Source: Desulfobacteraceae bacterium
Lineage (GTDB): Bacteria > Desulfobacterota > Desulfobacteria > Desulfobacterales > JAJDOA01
DNA length: 33,463 nucleotides
Direction: 5' to 3'
Assembly (NCBI GenBank): GCA_022340405.1
Contig: JAJDOA010000287.1
Span: forward strand, 1-33,463
Under the pieces are notes generated by a model. That model had not been told where the DNA came from. It did not search any database and saw nothing but the letters and a program-made list of their open reading frames with translations. Position numbers and translations under genes: made by a program. Of the stretch, positions 1 to 7,440 are shown piece after piece (the stretch's first letter is position 1; each line of letters starts with the position of its first letter).

Positions 1-9
1 GAACGCTTG

Positions 10-59
10 CCAATCGGAACAGATTTTTGACAGTCGCTATAAAAAACGGTTCCGATTGG
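10..59. repeat. 11-bp inverted repeat downstream of the TRAP operon
   Basis: CCAATCGGAAC (10-20) and its exact reverse complement GTTCCGATTGG (49-59) are separated by 28 nt. The repeat lies between the dctM stop and the window edge. There is no T-run directly after either arm, so it is not a clear intrinsic terminator. It could be a 3' stabilising hairpin or a protein-binding site for whatever lies to the left. Confidence 0.4.
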
Positions 60-100
60 AATCAGAACCGGAATCCACGCGTTCCGTTTGATGAACCGAC

Positions 101-1405
101 TTACCGCAACAGCGCCGGCAGCACGGTGGCGATTCCGGGAAAGATCATCAGAAGTACAACGCACAACAGGTAGGCCGGCAGAAAATAAACCACCCCCCTG
201 AACACCTCCTGCAAGGAAACGCCTTTCGCCATTCCCCCAACCACATAGGTTGTTGCGCCCACTGGCGGCGTCACCGCACCCAGTGTGGTCACCACTGTAA
301 TGGCCACCGCAAACCAGATGGGATCATAGCCGAGTTCCACGGCCACGGGGAAAAAGACCGGTATGGTGATGAGCAGCAGGGCCAGGGCGTCCATCACGGC
401 GCCGCCGATGACGTAAATGCCGAAAATGATGCCCATCACAACCGTCCTGGGCAGGGAAAGCCCAATGACCCAGGCCGCAATGTCGTAGGGTATTCTCGTG
501 ACCGTTAGAAAGCGCCCGAAGACCACCGCACCACCCACGATGACAATAACCATGCAGGAGATCCGAAGGGTGTCCGTCACCGATGCCAGAAAACCCTTCC
601 ACGTCAACCGCCGCTGGATCACGCTGTTGAGCAGTGCCAACAGCGAGCCCGCCGCACCGGCCTCGGCCGGTGTAAAAAAGCCGAAATACAGACCCAGCAT
701 CACCAGGGCAAAAAGCAGAATCATCTCGAAGGCGCCGAGAAGCGAACGCAGTCTGTCCACGGCCCCGGCTCGCGGTCCGGTGGGACCCCATTCAGGATGA
801 AGGGTGCAGACGACGTACACCGACCCCATCAGTAGCAGCGCCAACAGCAGACCGGCCCCGACGCCTCCGTAGAACAGCCGGGCGATGGACTGTTCGGTGG
901 ACAGGCCGATGACGATCAGCACTACACTGGGGGGGATGACCACGCCCAGCGTGGATCCGCAGGCCACCGCTCCGGTGCTGAGCCGCGGGTGATAACCGAA
1001 TCGTTTCATCTCGGGCAGGGCCACCGTGCTCATGGTGGCCGCCGTGGCCGCATTGGAGCCGCAGATGGCGGAAAAAGCCGAGCAGGCCAAGATCGTGGAC
1101 ATGGCGATGCCGCCGCGGATGTGCCCGACCCAGCGGTAGGCCGCCAGGTAGAGTTTTTCGTTGACGCCGGAATAAAATGCGATCTGACCCATGAAGATGA
1201 ACAGTGGAATGACGGTGAGTCCGTACCGGGAAAACGTGTCCCAGAACACGGATCCGAGCATGTTCAGCCCGGCCGGCACGGAGACGATGTGGGCAAAGCC
1301 CAGAAAACCCACCACCGCCATGGCAAACCCCACGGGCATCCCCAGCAAGAACAGCACCGCCAGCAGGGCGGCGATGCCGGTAACCCCGATCATCGCCAGG
1401 CTCAC
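101..1405 (-). CDS. dctM: TRAP transporter large permease subunit (DctM family)
   Basis: This is the large membrane subunit of a tripartite ATP-independent periplasmic transporter, which uses an ion gradient to import a carboxylate delivered by DctP. About 434 residues form a dozen hydrophobic segments, the usual size for the family. Family-typical stretches include the SAICGSNAATAATMSTVALPEM region and a late GAVTPPVGATTYVVGG segment. I chose the GTG at 1405 because it overlaps the dctQ stop as GTGA; an in-frame ATG at 1393 is the alternative. A longer reading frame upstream exists only as dctQ overlap. It is the last gene of the minus-strand ior-paaK-dctPQM group. The substrate cannot be read from the permease; context suggests an aromatic carboxylate. 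Confidence 0.93.
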   Translation of the reverse strand: MSLAMIGVTGIAALLAVLFLLGMPVGFAMAVVGFLGFAHIVSVPAGLNMLGSVFWDTFSRYGLTVIPLFIFMGQIAFYSGVNEKLYLAAYRWVGHIRGGIAMSTILACSAFSAICGSNAATAATMSTVALPEMKRFGYHPRLSTGAVACGSTLGVVIPPSVVLIVIGLSTEQSIARLFYGGVGAGLLLALLLMGSVYVVCTLHPEWGPTGPRAGAVDRLRSLLGAFEMILLFALVMLGLYFGFFTPAEAGAAGSLLALLNSVIQRRLTWKGFLASVTDTLRISCMVIVIVGGAVVFGRFLTVTRIPYDIAAWVIGLSLPRTVVMGIIFGIYVIGGAVMDALALLLITIPVFFPVAVELGYDPIWFAVAITVVTTLGAVTPPVGATTYVVGGMAKGVSLQEVFRGVVYFLPAYLLCVVLLMIFPGIATVLPALLR

Positions 1406-1893
1406 GACGGGCCTTCCCTTCGGCTCCGGATCCGCTGCAGCAAATCGGTGAGGGCGACCCACGACAGAAGGGCGAACCCCAGGGCGACGCCGGCCGTAAA
1501 TGGATAGTAGGGGATTCGCAGGGTCTCGGTCACCTCTCCCGTCCGCCCCAGCGTGATGGCCTTGTCCGCGATCTGCCAAGCCACCACGGCGAAGAACACC
1601 GTGCAGACCAGGTCGTTGATTCCCTCCAACCAGTTCCGGGTGCTATCGGAAAAGCGGTCCACCAGCACGTTCACGGCGATGTGGCCTTTGCTCATCTGCG
1701 TGTAGCCCAAGGCAAACGAGGTCACCAGCGCACCGAAGAATCCCATCAGCTCGAAAGTGCCGCGGATGGGAAGCCATACCATCCGCAGCACGATGTTGCT
1801 GCAGGTCAGTGCCACCATGGCCAGGAGGGCCACTCCGCCGATGACCACCAGCAGGCGGTTGCAGCGGTCCCGGATGTGTATGAGGGATTTCAT
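1402..1893 (-). CDS. dctQ: TRAP transporter small permease subunit (DctQ family)
   Basis: This 163-residue protein has four hydrophobic segments and is the small membrane subunit that pairs with DctM. The RGTFELMGFFGALVTSFALGYTQMSKGHIAVNVL region is typical of the DctQ family. It starts 1 nt after the dctP stop and ends in a 4-nt overlap with dctM, so the three transporter genes are translated as a coupled unit. Order and strand (P, Q, M) match the classic TRAP arrangement. Confidence 0.92.
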   Translation of the reverse strand: MKSLIHIRDRCNRLLVVIGGVALLAMVALTCSNIVLRMVWLPIRGTFELMGFFGALVTSFALGYTQMSKGHIAVNVLVDRFSDSTRNWLEGINDLVCTVFFAVVAWQIADKAITLGRTGEVTETLRIPYYPFTAGVALGFALLSWVALTDLLQRIRSRREGPS

Positions 1894-1894
1894 C

Positions 1895-2917
1895 TTACTG
1901 GCTGTACTTTTGAATCAACGCACGAATGTCCTCGACGATGGCCTTGGCCGGGATTCCCTTTGCCGCATGATCCTGAATCCACTGCTCCACGATGGGATCC
2001 AGCCGCTGGTTCCATTTCGCCTGCTCCTCCGGAGACAACTGGATGAACTCCACCTGATGGGTCTGCTTGGACCATGCCACCGCCTTTTCCACGTGTTCGT
2101 CCATATACTCTCCGGTCCACAGGGATTGCTCCACCCGCAGATCCTCCATCACCTTCTTCACGTCGTCGGGCAAGGCGTTGTACCGATCCATGTTCATCAC
2201 CACGGCAAACGGATAAATCACCGTGTCGGTCAGGGTGACGTACTTGCAGGTTTCGGCGAACTTGAGGTCCTTCATGACCTCCAGGGAGGAAAACAGCCCC
2301 TGCACCACCCCCTTCTGAAGCGCCTCCGGCGTGGCGGACATGGGCATGCCCACCTGGTTGGCCCCCCAGGCCTTGAGGATCTGTGCGGCGCCTCCGGAGG
2401 CCCTCAGATCCAGTCCCTGTATATCTTCCAACGAGCGTACGGGAACCTTGGACATGATGTTGGCCGGCGCCGTGGTGAACATCGCCAGCACCTTCACTTT
2501 GGCAAAGGCCTCCGGCTGGTATTTTTCATACAGATCCCATAGGACCATGCTCCCCACCCGGGCGTTGGGAATGCCCAGCGGCAGGCTGGTGGCGTTGGTG
2601 ATCAGAAAACGGCCGGGCTGGTAGGCCATGCAGAGGTTTCCGATGTCCGCTTGGCCGGCTTCCACACCATCCATCATTTCCTTGGCGCCGAGCAGGGTGC
2701 CGCCCGGGAAGGTGTTGATTTTTACCTGTCCGCCGGTGCGTTTTTCCACTTCGGCCTTCCAGCGCTCCATTTGGACGCAGGGAAACGTCGGAGCCGGCGG
2801 AAAATTGGCGTAGCTGAGAGTGATGGTCTCCGCTCCCGCACCAGGTGCAAGGGGCGGGAGCGCCATAGCGGCGGTCATGAAAAAAACAATGGCCAGCAGT
2901 GCGATGTGCTTCTTCAT
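1895..2917 (-). CDS. dctP: TRAP transporter periplasmic substrate-binding protein (DctP family)
   Basis: This 340-residue extracytoplasmic solute receptor opens with a clear Sec signal peptide (MKKH followed by a hydrophobic stretch, probable cleavage near residues 29-30, AGA/E). The mature protein has the DctP fold signatures: the LSYANFPP beta strand, FPGGTLLG, and the central ...DIQGLDLRASGG segment whose arginine normally binds the ligand carboxylate. A very strong ribosome site, AAAAGGAGGT, lies just upstream of the ATG. The strong site and the 177-nt gap to the upstream CoA-ligase gene leave room for an extra promoter, but I see no convincing one. Given its neighbours (arylacetate-CoA ligase, indolepyruvate oxidoreductase), an arylacetate ligand is a reasonable inference, not something the sequence proves. 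Confidence 0.93.
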   Translation of the reverse strand: MKKHIALLAIVFFMTAAMALPPLAPGAGAETITLSYANFPPAPTFPCVQMERWKAEVEKRTGGQVKINTFPGGTLLGAKEMMDGVEAGQADIGNLCMAYQPGRFLITNATSLPLGIPNARVGSMVLWDLYEKYQPEAFAKVKVLAMFTTAPANIMSKVPVRSLEDIQGLDLRASGGAAQILKAWGANQVGMPMSATPEALQKGVVQGLFSSLEVMKDLKFAETCKYVTLTDTVIYPFAVVMNMDRYNALPDDVKKVMEDLRVEQSLWTGEYMDEHVEKAVAWSKQTHQVEFIQLSPEEQAKWNQRLDPIVEQWIQDHAAKGIPAKAIVEDIRALIQKYSQ

Positions 2918-3094
2918 GGGTCGATACCTCCTTTTCGTGGGGTGCTAGCGGGTCCTTTCCCCTAAAGGGAGAAACCCTGCAAGGTAAAACCGTTTGGCCC
3001 GGAACGCCGAAAAAGCATTCCGTTCACGCTATGTTGAAATCGCTTCCAAGAGCTCTTTTCTGCCTCGATCCGGAAGGCCGCATTCATCGATCCC

Positions 3095-4387
3095 CTATCC
3101 GTTGCCGTTGCGCTGATCGAACACGCGCCGGCTCTTGCGCTCGGTTCGTGGAAGACTTTCGGGGTCGACGATTTCGGCCTGGCACCGCACCAAAATCTTT
3201 CTTCGGATTTCCGATTGTACCGATTCGGCCAGGGTTTGGCTGTCTTGCCGTGCCGTTTCGGGTCGACGTTCCACCCGGATGATCATCTGGTCTCTACCGT
3301 CCGTCCGGTGTCGAAGGTGGATCTGATACTCGCTGCCGATGCCATCGATGCGGCTGAGAACGTGATCGATCTGACTGGGATAGATGTTAACCGCCCGGTA
3401 GATGAACATATCGTCGGTCCGCCCCAATATGCGGTCGTGGCGGGGCATCGGGCTGCCGCAGGCGCAGGTTCCCTCCATCAGCCGGGTGATGTCGTGGGTG
3501 CGATAGCGGATCAGCGGACTCGCCTCCTTGGACAGGGTGGTGACCACCAGCTCTCCAGGTTCACCCGGGGAAACCGGCTCCAGGGTTTCCGGGTTCAGCA
3601 CCTCGAACAGGAACGCATCGGCCCAGTAGTGGATGCCGTCGTGGTGGCGGCAGTCGATTCCGGTGCCCGGTCCGTACAGCTCGGTCAATCCGTAGATGTC
3701 GTGGATGTGCTCCACCCCCATCAACTCCCGGATCCGGTTGCGCATGGCTTCGCTGTGGCGCTCGGCTCCCATGATGATGGTGTGTACACGAATGGCCGAA
3801 CGCAGATTCCGGCGGTGGATCTCTTCGGCCAGCAGCAGGGCCATGGAGGCCGTGGAACAGAAAGCCGTGGGCTGCAGATCCACCATCATTTCACAGTGCA
3901 TGTCGGCGTTTGCGGGGCCCAGCGGAACGGCCATGGCGCCGAAGCGCTCGCAACCCGCCTGGAAACCGGCCCCGGCCGTCCACAGGCCGTATCCCACCGC
4001 AATTTGCACCCGGTCGGATCGACTCAGCCCGGCCATTTCATAGCAGCGCGCAAACAGATCCGCCCAGCGGTCCACGTCTCGTTGGGTGTAGACCAGCACT
4101 TTCCTTTTGCCTGTGGTTCCGGAGGAGGCATGGATGCGGACTACGTCCTCCAGCGGCACGGAAAGTAGCGGAAAGGGGTATTCTTCCTGCAGGTCTTCCT
4201 TGTCCAGGGTGGGCAGTCGGGACAGATCCTCCAAGGTTCGGATGTCCTCCGGCCGCACACCGGCCGTTTCCATCCTTCCTCGATAAAATGGGGAGTTTTC
4301 ATAGCAGTGGGAAACCGTCCACTGCAGGCCCTCGAGCTGCATCGCCTGCAGCTTTTCCGGTCTCAATTCATCGGGTAGAAAGCGCAT
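3095..4387 (-). CDS. Phenylacetate-CoA ligase (PaaK) family arylacetate-CoA ligase
   Basis: An AMP-forming acid:CoA ligase of about 430 residues, the normal PaaK length. Visible motifs are the nucleotide loop ASSGTTGKRK (about residues 87-96), IYGLTE, the hinge-region YRTHD (usually YRTGD in the family) and the C-terminal CxCG...RILGRTDDM segment. The start is the ATG at 4387, preceded by AAGGAG; the frame runs further upstream but only through the neighbouring repeat and iorB shadow. The family activates phenylacetate or similar aryl acids to CoA esters with ATP. Lying next to iorAB, the likely substrate is indoleacetate, phenylacetate or hydroxyphenylacetate. The gene is separated from iorB by foldback repeat copy A, and from dctP by 177 nt that hold a short hairpin (3000-3022) without a T-run. 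Confidence 0.92.
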   Translation of the reverse strand: MRFLPDELRPEKLQAMQLEGLQWTVSHCYENSPFYRGRMETAGVRPEDIRTLEDLSRLPTLDKEDLQEEYPFPLLSVPLEDVVRIHASSGTTGKRKVLVYTQRDVDRWADLFARCYEMAGLSRSDRVQIAVGYGLWTAGAGFQAGCERFGAMAVPLGPANADMHCEMMVDLQPTAFCSTASMALLLAEEIHRRNLRSAIRVHTIIMGAERHSEAMRNRIRELMGVEHIHDIYGLTELYGPGTGIDCRHHDGIHYWADAFLFEVLNPETLEPVSPGEPGELVVTTLSKEASPLIRYRTHDITRLMEGTCACGSPMPRHDRILGRTDDMFIYRAVNIYPSQIDHVLSRIDGIGSEYQIHLRHRTDGRDQMIIRVERRPETARQDSQTLAESVQSEIRRKILVRCQAEIVDPESLPRTERKSRRVFDQRNGNG

Positions 4388-4425
4388 ATTGGACTCCTTG
4401 TGGCCCTTGCGTCCTATGGGGATTC

Positions 4426-4571
4426 TAGAAGCGATCTCAAAATTGTCTTTTCGTCCCATCTCGGCGTCGGGTCCTCGTTTCCAGTCCTCGAAATACAGAC
4501 GTATTCCTGTGGCTGGAAACTCGGATCCTCCTTGACCTGGAACGAAAATCCTAATTTTGAGATCGCTTCTA
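4426..4571. repeat. Foldback (MITE-like) repeat, copy A
   Basis: A 146-bp element with perfect 19-bp terminal inverted repeats: TAGAAGCGATCTCAAAATT (4426-4444) and its complement (4553-4571). The inverted similarity continues inward on both arms almost to the centre, so the transcript can fold into one long imperfect hairpin. TA occurs at both outer ends, as expected of a TA target duplication. It sits directly against the iorB stop and 38 nt upstream of the CoA-ligase start. It is inverted relative to copies B and C. Confidence 0.85.
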
Positions 4572-5159
4572 CTACACTTTGCCGTCTTGGCTATCCGCCT
4601 CGTTGTCGGGAAATGCCTGGGTGCGGACGCCTGCCTCCAGGGCCTGCATGGACTTCTCCAGCAGATCCGGTCTGCCGGCCAGAGACTGCTCCACGGCATC
4701 CCGCAGACCTTGTACCGATACGAAGAGTCCGCCGCTCGCCTGCAGGGAGGACGCGGCGGCTCCCAGCAACACGAGGTTGGCCGATCGGGGGACGCCCAGC
4801 CCGGCGGCGATCCGGTCGGCATCCACGCAGCAAGTCCCGGGGCACGACGAAGCCGAGCCGTGGGGTGAGTTGATGACAGTCCATGCCCCCGTTTTGCAGT
4901 AGTCACCATGGATGGGCACGTTTTCCGGCTTCAGGACCAGCAGACCGTCGGCCGTGGCCGGACGGATCAGGGGACTGTAGAAGCGGCCCACCTTCAAATG
5001 ACTCACCACTGTCCCACCGCGCTGCGCCATGCCGTGCGTCTCCGAGGTGATCACCGGAAGGCCTTTGGCCATGGCGGCCAGTGCAAGCACCCGCGTGACG
5101 AACAGCACACCCTGTCCTCCAACACCGCTGATGACGATTTGTTGACGGACCGATTCCAC
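4572..5159 (-). CDS. iorB: Indolepyruvate:ferredoxin oxidoreductase, beta subunit
   Basis: A 195-residue gamma/beta-type subunit of a 2-oxoacid:ferredoxin oxidoreductase. It begins with the family signature IVISGVGGQGVLFVTRVLA and continues with SETHGMAQRGGTVVSHLKVG, both characteristic of IorB. With IorA it interconverts arylpyruvate plus CoA with arylacetyl-CoA, CO2 and reduced ferredoxin. I chose the GTG at 5159 because AGGGAGGG lies about 7 nt upstream; a GTG eight codons earlier is possible. No ATG fits the conserved N-terminus. It is separated from iorA by about 230 nt, most of which is foldback copy B, and its stop abuts copy A. Intact length and motifs argue that it is functional despite the flanking insertions. 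Confidence 0.92.
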   Translation of the reverse strand: MESVRQQIVISGVGGQGVLFVTRVLALAAMAKGLPVITSETHGMAQRGGTVVSHLKVGRFYSPLIRPATADGLLVLKPENVPIHGDYCKTGAWTVINSPHGSASSCPGTCCVDADRIAAGLGVPRSANLVLLGAAASSLQASGGLFVSVQGLRDAVEQSLAGRPDLLEKSMQALEAGVRTQAFPDNEADSQDGKV

Positions 5160-5197
5160 CCCTGATTCCCTCCCTTTCACACGTTGCCGGCCATTTC

Positions 5198-5392
5198 TAG
5201 AAGCGATCTCAAAATTAGGATTTTCGTTCAAGGTCAAGGAGGATCCGAGTTTTGAAAACTCCCCGCCGCAAGCAGCGGGGAATGCGCTCGCTGTTGCCGT
5301 TCCAGCCGCAGGAATACTGCTGTATTTCGAGGACTGGAAACGAGGACCCGCCGCCGAGATTGGGCGAAAAGACAATTTTGAGATGGCTTCTA
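5198..5392. repeat. Foldback (MITE-like) repeat, copy B, with a nested 50-bp insert
   Basis: 195 bp with ends TAGAAGCGATCTCAAAATT (5198 onward) and CAATTTTGAGATGGCTTCTA (to 5392). It matches copies A (reverse orientation) and C along its whole length. It differs by about 50 extra bases (roughly 5256-5306) that contain their own hairpin, CCCCGC...GCGGGG. The right end overlaps the end of iorA: the TAG of the element's terminal TAGAAG, read on the minus strand, is the iorA stop codon. Confidence 0.85.
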
Positions 5393-7201
5393 CCCACATT
5401 GCCGGATTGCCTCCTTGGGGCAAACCTCCGCGCAAACGCCGCAGCGAACGCAGAGGACCGGGTCGATGCGGATCGGTTCTCCCTCGCCCTCCGGGACCAG
5501 GGCCGGGCACTCGAAATGCTCCAGGCACCACCCACAGCCGTCGCAGGCTTCCGTCACCTCCACCGCCCGATCCAAAACGCTGTTGTCTCGAACGGACCGG
5601 CCCAGAAGGCAAGGATGCCTGGCGATGACCACGGCGGGTCCGTTGTTTCGGGCAAATCGAACCGCTTCCCGCACCGTGGCGGTGAAGGACTTGACTTCAT
5701 ACGGATCTCCGGTTCGGCAAAACGTCACGCCGCATCCCCGTACCAGGTTCTCCAGCGGCACCGCCAGTCCGTCACTGCCGTCGGAGGTCGTATCGTCGGC
5801 CGGTGTGGGCTGGTTGCCGGTCATGGCCGTGGTGCGGTTGTCCAGAATCACCAGTGTGAAACGAACCCGGTTGTGCACGGCATCGATCAGGGCGGGTACA
5901 CCGGCGTGATAAAAGGTGGAGTCCCCGATGGTGGCGACGATGTCGCGCGGCTTGGGTTCGTTTTTAAAAGCATGATGGAAGCCGGCCGCCTGGCCGATGG
6001 CTGCGCCCATGCACAACACCGTGTCCACCGCCCCCAGGTTCAGGCCGAGTGTGTAGCAGCCGATGTCGCTGGTGTAGATTCCCCGGGGAGCTGCCTTTCG
6101 AATGGCGAAAAAGCTTGCCCGGTGCGGGCATCCCGGACAGAGCGTCGGTCGGCGTCCGCCGGCGGCGGGCAGAACGGCCGCGGGTAACTGTTTGCCCGAA
6201 AACGTGGCGATCCGCTCGGCAATGACCTCCGGAAGCAGCTCTCCCACCGAACCGACCGTACCGTCCATCTTTCCCCTGCACCGGCGACGATCGGCGATCT
6301 GCATTTCGATGACGCCGGTGGTCTCTTCCAGAACCAGAATCTCTTCGTACCGGCGGAGAAGGTGGTCGATAAAGTCGGTGTGGAGAGGGTAGGGTTGAAA
6401 CACCTGGTAGAGCGGCAGCGTCTGCTCCAGTTCGAGATCTCGGATCGCCTCGCGGGCGTGGGCGGCGGCCACACCGGATACGACCACCGCTCGTTTTCCC
6501 TGCGCGGCGGGGTGGAGAAGAGCCGGTGCGGTGTCGGAATGGGCGGCGATGCGGGCGATCTTTTTCTCCAGTCCGCGGTGCAGCTGCAAACGGAATTTCG
6601 GGGTGGCGGCCCATCGGGCGGGATCCCGGTCGAATGCGGCGCTGCGGACCGGACCCTCGACAGGTAGCAAGGGTAGGCTCTGCCTCGCATGGCACACCCG
6701 GGTGGTCGGTCTCAGCATCACAGGGATTTCGAAGGTTTCCGAAAGACGGAAGGCTGCGGCGATCAGCTTCCTGGCGTGATCCGGAGAACTCGGGTCCAGG
6801 ACGGGAATTTTGGCCGCCATGGCCAGCAATCGGCTGTCCTGTTCGGTCTGGGAGGAGTGGGGGCCCGGATCATCGGCGGAAATGACCACCAATCCGCCCC
6901 GAACCCCCATGTAAGCGGCGCTCATCAACGGATCGGAAGCCACGTTCAGACCGACCTGCTTCATGCTCACAGCCGCCCGCAGACCGGTCATGGCGGCTGC
7001 GTAGGCGATCTCGAAGGCAACCTTCTCGTTGACGGCCCACTGGACGTGCCGCAGGCTGCCTTGTTCGCGCTGTAGCTGCAGTACGGCCGCCAGGATTTCC
7101 GAAGCCGGCGTTCCCGGATAGGATGTCGCCACAGCGCATCCATTTTCCACGAGTCCGCGGGCTATCGCTTCGTTGCCGAGCATGAGTGCCAATTGCGCCA
7201 C
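5390..7201 (-). CDS. iorA: Indolepyruvate:ferredoxin oxidoreductase, alpha subunit
   Basis: A 603-residue thiamine-diphosphate and iron-sulfur enzyme subunit. The N-terminal pyrimidine-binding domain starts LMLGNEAIARGLVENGCAVATSYPGTPASEI. The TPP domain carries CPGCPHRASFFAI, DIGCYTLG and IGDSTFYHAGV. The C-terminus has two ferredoxin-type clusters (CDGCGWC... and CVRCGVCAEVCPKEAI). IOR reversibly oxidises arylpyruvates to arylacetyl-CoA; some archaea and rumen anaerobes use such an enzyme in reverse to make aromatic amino acids from aryl acids. I chose the GTG at 7201, which has AAAGGGAGGGG 6 nt upstream and fits the family N-terminus; a TTG at 7228 is the longer, poorer choice because it overlaps the terminator T-run. 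The stop lies in foldback copy B. Expression should depend on read-through of the leader terminator just upstream. Confidence 0.95.
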   Translation of the reverse strand: MAQLALMLGNEAIARGLVENGCAVATSYPGTPASEILAAVLQLQREQGSLRHVQWAVNEKVAFEIAYAAAMTGLRAAVSMKQVGLNVASDPLMSAAYMGVRGGLVVISADDPGPHSSQTEQDSRLLAMAAKIPVLDPSSPDHARKLIAAAFRLSETFEIPVMLRPTTRVCHARQSLPLLPVEGPVRSAAFDRDPARWAATPKFRLQLHRGLEKKIARIAAHSDTAPALLHPAAQGKRAVVVSGVAAAHAREAIRDLELEQTLPLYQVFQPYPLHTDFIDHLLRRYEEILVLEETTGVIEMQIADRRRCRGKMDGTVGSVGELLPEVIAERIATFSGKQLPAAVLPAAGGRRPTLCPGCPHRASFFAIRKAAPRGIYTSDIGCYTLGLNLGAVDTVLCMGAAIGQAAGFHHAFKNEPKPRDIVATIGDSTFYHAGVPALIDAVHNRVRFTLVILDNRTTAMTGNQPTPADDTTSDGSDGLAVPLENLVRGCGVTFCRTGDPYEVKSFTATVREAVRFARNNGPAVVIARHPCLLGRSVRDNSVLDRAVEVTEACDGCGWCLEHFECPALVPEGEGEPIRIDPVLCVRCGVCAEVCPKEAIRQCG

Positions 7202-7226
7202 CGGAAACCCCTCCCTTTCGATCGCC

Positions 7227-7252
7227 AAAAAAAAAGGCCGCTTTCGCGGCCC
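7227..7252 (-). terminator. Leader terminator (attenuator) upstream of iorA
   Basis: On the minus strand GGCCGC (7251-7246), loop GAAA, GCGGCC (7241-7236) is followed at once by nine T (7235-7227). This is a textbook rho-independent terminator. It lies after the Trp-rich leader peptide and only about 26 nt before the iorA start, so it can only act as a regulatory stop for the operon. The 5' arm GGGCCGC (7252-7246) can pair instead with GCGGTCC (7283-7277), 7 bp with one G-U, giving an antiterminator. Confidence 0.93.
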
Positions 7253-7272
7253 TCGTCATATGCTTGCTGTAC

Positions 7273-7408
7273 CCATGGACCGCTCCGTTTCGACTTTCGA
7301 AGCCGTCCACGTCTGTGAATGCGATGGTTGTTTCGCTTGGATGCAACAGTGGTGGAAAGCTTCAACCGATGCGCCACCACCACCAGAACGTAACCATACG
7401 GTCCATGG
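7273..7408. repeat. 10-bp inverted repeat linking leader start codon and antiterminator strand
   Basis: CCATGGACCG at plus 7273-7282 is the exact reverse complement of CGGTCCATGG at 7399-7408. In the minus-strand RNA this lets the leader peptide start (CC-AUG-GAC-CG) pair with the strand that otherwise forms the antiterminator. It could couple leader translation initiation to terminator formation; that role is inferred. Confidence 0.6.
7362..7406 (-). CDS. Tryptophan-rich leader peptide MDRMVTFWWWWRIG
   Basis: The ATG at 7406-7404 is preceded by AGGAG with 6-nt spacing and opens a 14-codon frame ending in TGA (7364-7362). Codons 8-11 are four consecutive TGG (Trp), preceded by Phe. Length, Trp run, ribosome site, position after a promoter and position before an attenuator match the logic of the E. 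coli trp leader, which is also 14 residues but has two Trp. The peptide itself probably has no function; its translation speed senses charged tRNA-Trp. It is the key regulatory element of the downstream iorAB-ligase-dctPQM group. Confidence 0.92.
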   Translation of the reverse strand: MDRMVTFWWWWRIG

Positions 7409-7440
7409 TCTGCTCCTGCTATGTCCGCAACAGTAGGTCT

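Larger units (their letters stand above)
7227..7434 (-). promoter_or_regulatory. Tryptophan transcription attenuator leader of the ior operon
   Basis: A leader RNA of about 208 nt runs from the probable start near 7434 to the terminator T-run. In order it holds a ribosome site, a 14-codon ORF with four Trp codons, a CCACCAC segment (7355-7349) complementary to the Trp codons (GGTGGTGG), and CGTGGAC (7311-7305). It continues with GCGGTCCATG (7283-7274), which can pair with CGTGGAC or with the terminator arm, and ends with the terminator. I infer that a ribosome stalled at Trp codons frees CCACCAC to pair with GTGGA (7310-7306). That would release GCGGTCC to disrupt the terminator. The pairings are seen in sequence; the order of switching is inferred. 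Confidence 0.85.

Noticed and set aside
3000-3022. Hairpin CGGAATGC/GCGTTCCG between the CoA-ligase gene and dctP as a terminator
   Set aside because: No T-run follows the stem on the minus strand; it does not clearly separate the two genes.
101-7434. Reading the ior operon as a tryptophan-degradation operon
   Set aside because: It is the usual role of IOR in peptide fermenters, but attenuation by Trp codons would switch it on in tryptophan shortage. I keep it only as the alternative.
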